From Siphlonurus alternatus (lineage: Eukaryota > Arthropoda > Insecta > Ephemeroptera > Siphlonuridae), in assembly GCA_949825025.1 (NCBI GenBank), contig OX463783.1, positions 17,519,628-17,583,627 of the forward strand: a DNA stretch of 64,000 nt. The letters are read 5' to 3'. The notes under the pieces are model-generated. The model was given only the letters and a program-made list of their open reading frames with translations. It searched no databases and was not told the DNA's origin. Every line of letters starts with the position of its first letter. Position 1 is the stretch's first letter. Both the position numbers and the translations under genes were made by a program. Positions 58,933 to 64,000 of this stretch are shown piece after piece.

Positions 58933-59076
58933 GGGCAGGATTCACGAAGGGAATTGACCACGTTTATAACTATAGCCACGTTTATAAGTGCATGTCATTG
59001 AATTTGGCTGGTACTAACCGCAGATAGTAAGAAACGTTAATAACTTTCTGGATAACTTTTTCGTGAATCGTCTTCA
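58933..59076. mobile_element. MITE family A, divergent subfamily
   Basis: Starts GGGCAGGATTCACGAAGG and ends TTTTTCGTGAATCGTCTTC. The interior has CCACGTTTATAAGTG and TCATTGAATTTGGCTGG. Confidence 0.7.
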
Positions 59077-59421
59077 TTATAAAATACTTAAAATTATACT
59101 TAATCCCCCATAAATTTACAATGTAAGAACTATGCAATTAATAAAACTAAACATTATTGAGTACAATTAACTATAGATTTCTTTGCAAATAAAGTTCAGT
59201 TCCATGACCGGTTAAAATTAAGACATAACAATAAAAACTAAAAAGTTAATATAAAAAAGGCGTATTCCATAAAAAAAAACTTTGAGATCTTGAACGACCT
59301 TGATGTCAACCTTGAAATATATAAAATATATAAGTAGAATCATTAACATACATTTTAGCTAGTCTCTCAAAACATTATCATTATGTTCAATCGAAAAATT
59401 TTACCTGTCTAGGTTTTCAAT

Positions 59422-59427
<6 letters not shown>

Positions 59428-59453
<26 letters not shown>
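59428..59453. repeat. Poly-A run
   Basis: A run of about 26 A followed by GGGCGGAA. No retroposon body was recognised next to it. Confidence 0.9.
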
Positions 59454-59457
<4 letters not shown>

Positions 59458-59858
59458 GGAACAACCAAAAGCTAAGTGTGTGTAAAAATATAATATAAAA
59501 AATTATAATGCCATATAAATAGGACATTTATTAAATCATGATGTCATTAAAATCAATCAAACAAAAAAAAAAAAAAACACAAAACACAAAACAAAATAAA
59601 CAAAACAAACAAAATAAAACATATGTTTTAACAAAATAACATAAAGTGTTGAAATTATGTTATAACATATTTTACTTTTTATTTATTTTTTAATGTTTGA
59701 CGGGATTTTAAATGGCTTTAAGTCTGTAAAATTAATTTACTGGTGGCAGATTTTAATCGTTGTTAAATTTAAGATGGATTGTCATGTAGTAGATGATCCA
59801 CCCCCTATCTCTCTCATTATGGATAAAAAAAAACTGTAGACTTATACACTGCCTAGTA

Positions 59859-60084
59859 AAGTCATTCCCATTTATCTTTGGTTTGTCGTCACGCAACCTT
59901 CCCATTATAATTATTGTATTACACCTACAGCACGCAGTATTCCCAGGCAGTCACCCATCTAAGTACTAACCACTCTCGACATCGGTGACCGGATGAGAAC
60001 CGGTGTATTCAACTTGATATGGCTATATTGGATGATGAAGGAAAACGTTCGTGACGTCAAACTAAAGATAAATGGGGACGACTT
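59859..60084. mobile_element. TA-flanked inverted-repeat element carrying a 5S rRNA-like core
   Basis: The left end (AAGTCATTCCCATTTATCTT, then TGGTTTGTCGTCACG) and the right end (CGTGACGTCAAACTAAAGAT, then AAATGGGGACGACTT) are inverted repeats of about 36 bp. TA stands outside each end. Between them lies a 5S rRNA-like sequence on the minus strand (59922-60031). The layout is that of a MITE that has captured, or arisen around, a 5S gene copy. Confidence 0.75.
59922..60031 (-). pseudogene. 5S rRNA-like pseudogene inside the inverted-repeat element
   Basis: Read on the minus strand it follows 5S rRNA almost end to end: GCCATATCAAGTTGAATACA, CCGGTTCTCATCCGGTCACC, GTGGTTAGTACTTAGATGGG, TGACTGCCTGGGAATACTGC and a closing GTGCTGTAGG. 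It is about 110 nt, against roughly 118-120 for animal 5S. About 10 nt are missing after TCACCGA, where the AAGCAGC part (box A of the internal promoter) should be, so it is probably not a functional gene. Confidence 0.8.
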
Positions 60085-60112
60085 TATCATATTATAGTAC
60101 TACAGCTCAGGC

Positions 60113-60217
60113 AATGGACAACCTACATGAAATTTTATGAAATGGATAGAGAATGCAAAGTTATGCTCCTCAGTTGTTGTTTTTTTTCAGATTTTTTTTA
60201 AGACTGGGAACCCGCAA

Positions 60218-60292
<75 letters not shown>

Positions 60293-60435
60293 CTTTGCGG
60301 GTTTAAATCTGAACTTAGGCTATTTTTAGCAGTACTTCCCGTGGGCTCTAAAAACCTGAAAAAAAAAGTCATGCAGAGTAGCATACTTTGGTGTACTCTC
60401 TTTTATTTTAAAGGAAATAATGTTGGACAATATAA
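60113..60435. mobile_element. MITE family B/C relative with TA-repeat cruciform centre
   Basis: Starts AATGGACAACCTACATGAAA and contains AATGGATAGAGAATGCAAAG and TTTTTTCAGATTTTTTTTAA, as in family B, and ends near TGTTGGACAAT. The centre is replaced by AACCCGCAAAGA, about 75 bp of TA repeats, and TCTTTGCGGGTT (60208-60303), a perfect long hairpin. Open frames full of Tyr-Ile repeats on both strands are artefacts. Confidence 0.75.
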
Positions 60436-60874
60436 TTCAAAAAAAGGAACTCGCAAAATATTTATTACAGTTCTATAAATAAACTATAGGAGTTGTTCAT
60501 GATTTACATTCTTACATTTTACTGCCCAACTACTGTACATAAAATCTTCACTATATAAAAAAATATTTATCTAGCTAACGCCCAGATGAGAAAACCGGAT
60601 TCATATAATTATTCAGAAAATAAAATTGTATGTGATTTTTTTTTTTTTTTTTCATGGTATTATTTATGTCTTCATTTTCACGGGTAAGAAAAATTTCTTA
60701 ACGATCAATCATCTTAAGTTAATGCAGTATTAAGGCCATAATTATATTATTATATAAAGACTTAAAAGTTATTACAATATTTAAATTGTAGTATTCTGAT
60801 CGCTCTAAGGAAAGTACACCAAGAAAAAAATATTATGAATTTAAAATTACCTGACCGCTTCCTTCTTACATTTT
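60436..60874. other. Intergenic, no gene recognised
   Basis: AT-rich, nothing identified. Confidence 0.4.
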
Positions 60875-60993
60875 AGACCTGTTCGTAATTACACGTGCAA
60901 TCCAGATGATAATCATAAAATTTTCCTTATTTAACCTATACAGATGGTTCATCTAATTATTCATGTATCAACTATGGGTTTACGAACAGACCT
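60875..60993. mobile_element. MITE family H, longest copy
   Basis: About 119 bp with AGACCTGTTCGTAATTAC at the left and GTTTACGAACAGACCT at the right. Its interior is absent from the 46-bp and 59-bp copies, suggesting that those are internal deletions. Confidence 0.65.
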
Positions 60994-61019
60994 CATAACA
61001 AAGGGTCAGTAGTATAGTA

Positions 61020-61067
61020 GAAATAGAACATGGCAAAGTGCATTGGCCATGGCAGTTCTCCTTAGAT
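61020..61067 (+). repeat. 5S-headed SINE, 5' part of a split copy
   Basis: GTGCATTGGCC and AGTTCTCCTTAGAT align with GTGCATTGACC and GTTCTCGTTAGAT of the SINE at 1-418. The copy is interrupted after TAGAT (61063-61067) and resumes at 62009. Confidence 0.75.
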
Positions 61068-61369
61068 AGAATAGAATAGAATAGAATAGAATAGAATAGA
61101 ATAGAATAGAATAGAATAGAATAGAATAGAATAGAATAGAATAGAATAGAATAGAATAGAATAGAATAGAATAGAATAGAATAGAATAGAATAGAATAGA
61201 ATAGAATAGAATAGAATAGAATAGAATAGAATAGAATAGAATAGAATAGAATAGAATAGAATAGAATAGAATAGAATAGAATAGAATAGAATAGAATAGA
61301 ATAGAATAGAATAGAATAGAATAGAATAGAATAGAATAGAATAGAATAGAATAGAATAGAATAGAATAA
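61065..61369. repeat. (ATAGA)n microsatellite, about 61 units
   Basis: About 305 bp of uninterrupted AATAG/ATAGA pentamers. On the minus strand they form the TATTC tail of the LINE end. The long open frame of repeated Tyr-Ser-Ile-Leu-Phe is a translation of this tract and not a gene. Confidence 0.98.
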
Positions 61370-62008
61370 TTTCTTTATTTAGGCGATGTTTGGCCAAAAG
61401 GCCATTCTACCACATAACCTCTGTACAGTATACAATTACATAATCGTTAAAAATTGCAAAACAATACATATATGCATATTACATAGTTATAAACTTTTTG
61501 TCCACTTGCATTTCTTGATGTAAAAGAAAAATATTAAAAATATCACCATTTATATTTATTTCTCACTTTATATTATATTTTATATCACACAATGCATATC
61601 ACTATATCACACCAAATATATTTTATGATAACACTTATCACTTTCTTCATGTATTTTTTTTTTTTTTTTTTTTTTAATTGTAAACACTGAACTAAAGCTG
61701 CAAATATAATATTTAGAAACTACATAATAAGAAACATTAATAATAAAAAAAAAATAATAATAAAAGAATATTACAACAATATAATTATATACATTAACAA
61801 ATGATGATACAAATATTGATTAATAAATAATTTAAAATAATTGAAAAATAATTAAATGGGAATGTTATACCCTAAACAACAACCTTTATATATATTATAC
61901 AACAACACTGATTAGAAAACTTTAATCTGAGATCTTATTAACAAATATTCTGTAACAAGTTTTTTAAAAACAGAAAGAGAACTCGCTTGACATATAGTAA
62001 TCACTATA
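61068..62008 (-). mobile_element. LINE 3' end inserted in the SINE, with long pentamer tail
   Basis: Reading the minus strand from the right, about 26 codons of an open frame, CQASSLSVFKKLVTEYLLIR then SQIKVF and stop (61912 is the frame end), resemble the C-terminus of a LINE reverse transcriptase ORF. About 500 bp of 3' UTR follows, ending GAATGGCCTTTTGGCCAAAC, then AAATAAAGAAATTATTC, and then the repeated pentamer. TAGAT borders both sides (61063-61067, 62009-62013), consistent with a 5-bp target duplication. It is 5'-truncated at about 62008. The same 3' end occurs at 44190. Confidence 0.7.
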
Positions 62009-62199
62009 TAGATCACCGTAATCACTGAAAACAAGATCGTTGCTGGTATGGATGACTGTTTCAAAGAAAATAAATCCTCAAAGGTACGTGATAGATTCGC
62101 CTCTCTTCCATTCCATTTCATTTTGTACTTCCATTGTTCAATTTGGGCATATATAATAGAAGTTTCCATCCTAACTTAGGTTTTCACAGTTCCCTCAGT
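62009..62199 (+). repeat. 5S-headed SINE, 3' part of the split copy
   Basis: GATCACCGTAATCAC, GATGACTGTTTCAAAGAAAA and AGGTTTTCACAGTTCCCTCA align in order with GATCACCGAAGTC, GGTGACCGTTTCAAGTAAAA and AGGTTTTCCACGGTTCCCTC of the SINE at 1-418. The copy breaks off at CCTCAGTC (62199-62200), where the plus-strand LINE begins. Confidence 0.78.
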
Positions 62200-62200
62200 C

Positions 62201-63991
62201 ATTAAGGATGATATAGTAATTAATAACCCACATGATATTGCTGTTCAATATAATAATTTTTTTGTTAAAACCGTTAAAAATTTAGTCCAAGAAAAATTTA
62301 AGGATCCTCTATCTCAACGTAAAACTAATAATAAAAATATTAATAATCCTAAATTTAATATTGAATACACAACAGAAAAAAAAATATTGAAAATTATAAA
62401 ATCATTACCTAATAAAAATGCAGCAGGACCAGATGAAATTCCATATACTCTAGTTAAATATTGTGACGCTCTATTTGCTGCTCCATTATGCTATCTAATT
62501 AATGAGTCTATTAAAAATGGAATTTATCCTAAACAATTGAAAATTTCTAAAGTTATACCCTTACATAAAAATGGTTGTAAAAAAAACATATCAAATTATA
62601 GACCCATTTCGTTACAATCAGTTTTTTCTAAAATATTTGAAAAAGTTATACAGCCTCAGTTAAATGAATTTAGAAAATCAAACAATTTAATAAGTGAATG
62701 TCAACATGGCTTTGTTGAAGGTAAATCAACAACAACTGCATGTTTTGATTTCTTAAAACCTCTATATAATAATGTTGAGAGCAATATTCAAAGCCTTGGT
62801 TTATTTTTTGATATGCATAAAGCTTTTGATGCTTTAAATCATGAAATTATTATTACAAAATTAGATAAATTGGGTTGTGAAGAAAATGTTTTAAATTTAT
62901 TTAGGTCATATTTAGCAGAAAGAAAGCAATATGTTGAGATAACTTACAAAGATGAAAATGACATTAATCAAACTGTAAAATCTCCGGAATTAAGTGTAGA
63001 GTTGGGGGTTCCACAAGGTGCGGGACTATCTCCTGATTTATATGGAATTGCAACAGATGATTTAGAAAACAAATTGCCTGGTGTTGTTTTAGTTAAGTAT
63101 GCTGATGATAAAAGTGTAATTATATCGGCAAACAAGCATGAAAATTTAATTGAAAAAGCAAATAGTACAATTGAAAAATTTGAAGCTTGGTGTAATGAAA
63201 CTAGACTTATGATTAATCCAAACAAAACTAAATACATGCAATTTCACAGTGATTATAAGGAGCCGGAGAGTAGCTTACTTTTAAAAATTGACAATACAAT
63301 AATTCATCGAACTGAGGACATCAAATTTCTTGGACTAAATATTCAAGAAAACCTAAAATGGAATGTTCACGTTGCTCAGATAAGCAAAAAACTTAATTCT
63401 GCAAATTTTGTACTCTTTTCTGTTAAAAATTCTGTGTCTCTAGAAACGCTGTTAACAATTTACTATGCATATGCTTATCCTCATCTTTCAGCTAATATTA
63501 TATTTTGGGGAACCACGGAGAGTAATATTAGAAATGTTTTTGTACTTCAAAAAAGGTCAGTTAGAACAATTAAAAATTTGAAGCCAAGAGAGTCCTGCAA
63601 AACCCATTTTGTATCTTTGGGGCTGATGACGTTACCTTCTATATATATTTTTAATTGTATTATGTACAAGAGAAAACATCCAAATTTGTATGATGTATTT
63701 CATGATGTTCACCCATATAATACAAGAAACAGTTGTAAAGTTGTTATACCAAACCATAGTAAGTCAAGCACAGAAAAGAGCTCATATTATCAAACAGCTA
63801 AATTTTATGATCAACTTCCTAGTCTTTTAAGAAATATAAAAAATGAAACCCTTTTTAAGAATTTGTTAAAAAAAGTGTTAGTATGTAAAGAGTATTATGA
63901 AGTAAATAATTTTTTTAAAAATGAATTTAAAATAACAGAAAAAGATATATTGCGTCACACCTCTAAAAAGAATATAAGTATGTACTCATAA
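62201..63991 (+). CDS. Non-LTR retrotransposon reverse transcriptase (5'-truncated ORF2)
   Basis: An open frame of 596 codons to TAA. Reverse transcriptase blocks appear in order: NAAGPDEIPYTLVKY; NYRPISLQSVFSKIFEKVI; QHGFVEGKSTTTACFDFL; GLFFDMHKAFDALNH with the first catalytic Asp (GAT, 62810-62812); ELGVPQGAGLSPDLYGI; VKYADDKSVI, whose YADD (63098-63109) holds the other two catalytic Asp residues; and KFLGLNIQENLKW. The C-terminus has HPYNTRNSC and a FKNLLKKVL segment, as in Jockey/CR1-like LINEs. It would copy the element's RNA at a nicked chromosomal target. The frame stays open upstream into the SINE tail with no ATG at the expected start, and the endonuclease domain and ORF1 are missing, so it is 5'-truncated. 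No internal stops, so the insertion is recent. The clade assignment is tentative. Confidence 0.93.
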   Translation: MKDDIVINNPHDIAVQYNNFFVKTVKNLVQEKFKDPLSQRKTNNKNINNPKFNIEYTTEKKILKIIKSLPNKNAAGPDEIPYTLVKYCDALFAAPLCYLINESIKNGIYPKQLKISKVIPLHKNGCKKNISNYRPISLQSVFSKIFEKVIQPQLNEFRKSNNLISECQHGFVEGKSTTTACFDFLKPLYNNVESNIQSLGLFFDMHKAFDALNHEIIITKLDKLGCEENVLNLFRSYLAERKQYVEITYKDENDINQTVKSPELSVELGVPQGAGLSPDLYGIATDDLENKLPGVVLVKYADDKSVIISANKHENLIEKANSTIEKFEAWCNETRLMINPNKTKYMQFHSDYKEPESSLLLKIDNTIIHRTEDIKFLGLNIQENLKWNVHVAQISKKLNSANFVLFSVKNSVSLETLLTIYYAYAYPHLSANIIFWGTTESNIRNVFVLQKRSVRTIKNLKPRESCKTHFVSLGLMTLPSIYIFNCIMYKRKHPNLYDVFHDVHPYNTRNSCKVVIPNHSKSSTEKSSYYQTAKFYDQLPSLLRNIKNETLFKNLLKKVLVCKEYYEVNNFFKNEFKITEKDILRHTSKKNISMYS

Positions 63992-64000
63992 TGCATAAAT

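Noticed and set aside
60137..60478. Tyr-Ile-repeat open frames on both strands
   Set aside because: Artefacts of the TA repeat in the family B-like element.
61062..61397. Long minus-strand open frame of repeated Tyr-Ser-Ile-Leu-Phe
   Set aside because: It is the translation of the (ATAGA)n microsatellite; no gene.
61912..62169. 85-codon minus-strand open frame treated as one gene
   Set aside because: It spans the join between the SINE remnant and the minus-strand LINE end. Only the last 26 or so residues look LINE-derived.
62387..62389. Start codon of the LINE frame at this position
   Set aside because: The codon is TTG, and the frame with LINE-like sequence continues upstream to the SINE junction, so it is not a true start.

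Overview
This is an A/T-rich (roughly three quarters by eye) piece of an animal nuclear genome, almost certainly an insect. It has GT-AG introns of several kilobases, microsatellites, short inverted-repeat transposons and non-LTR retrotransposons. There are no operons, ribosome binding sites or prokaryotic genes.

The one clear host gene is the 3' half of Rdl, the ionotropic GABA receptor (GABA-gated chloride channel) subunit, on the + strand. Its exons are 4857-4939 (Cys-loop), 8379-8516 and 9426-9563 (a mutually exclusive pair matching the known exon 6c/6d choice), 14812-15096 (loop C, M1, the pore-lining M2, most of M3), 19206-19363 (end of M3, start of the cytoplasmic loop) and 27970-28323 (rest of the loop, M4, stop). 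All junctions keep frame. Upstream exons lie before the window. The M2 residue where dieldrin/fipronil resistance arises is alanine, the sensitive state.

Everything else is intron or intergenic DNA filled with repeats. I see at least ten families of short inverted-repeat elements, many present two to six times. They include a hAT-like MITE with a perfect 8-bp target duplication, two long TTAA-flanked hairpins, a TA-flanked element with ETS-like motifs, and a TA-flanked element carrying a 5S rRNA-like sequence between its terminal repeats. A SINE with a 5S-derived head fills positions 1-418.

The right end (about 61.0-64.0 kb) is a nested stack. A second copy of that SINE is split by a minus-strand LINE 3' end with a (ATAGA)n tail of about 300 bp. 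A second, plus-strand LINE with an open reverse transcriptase frame (62201-63991) sits in the SINE's tail.

From 28.4 to 61 kb no second host gene could be supported. One GC-richer stretch (25934-26091, minus strand) is a possible unidentified exon inside the last Rdl intron.
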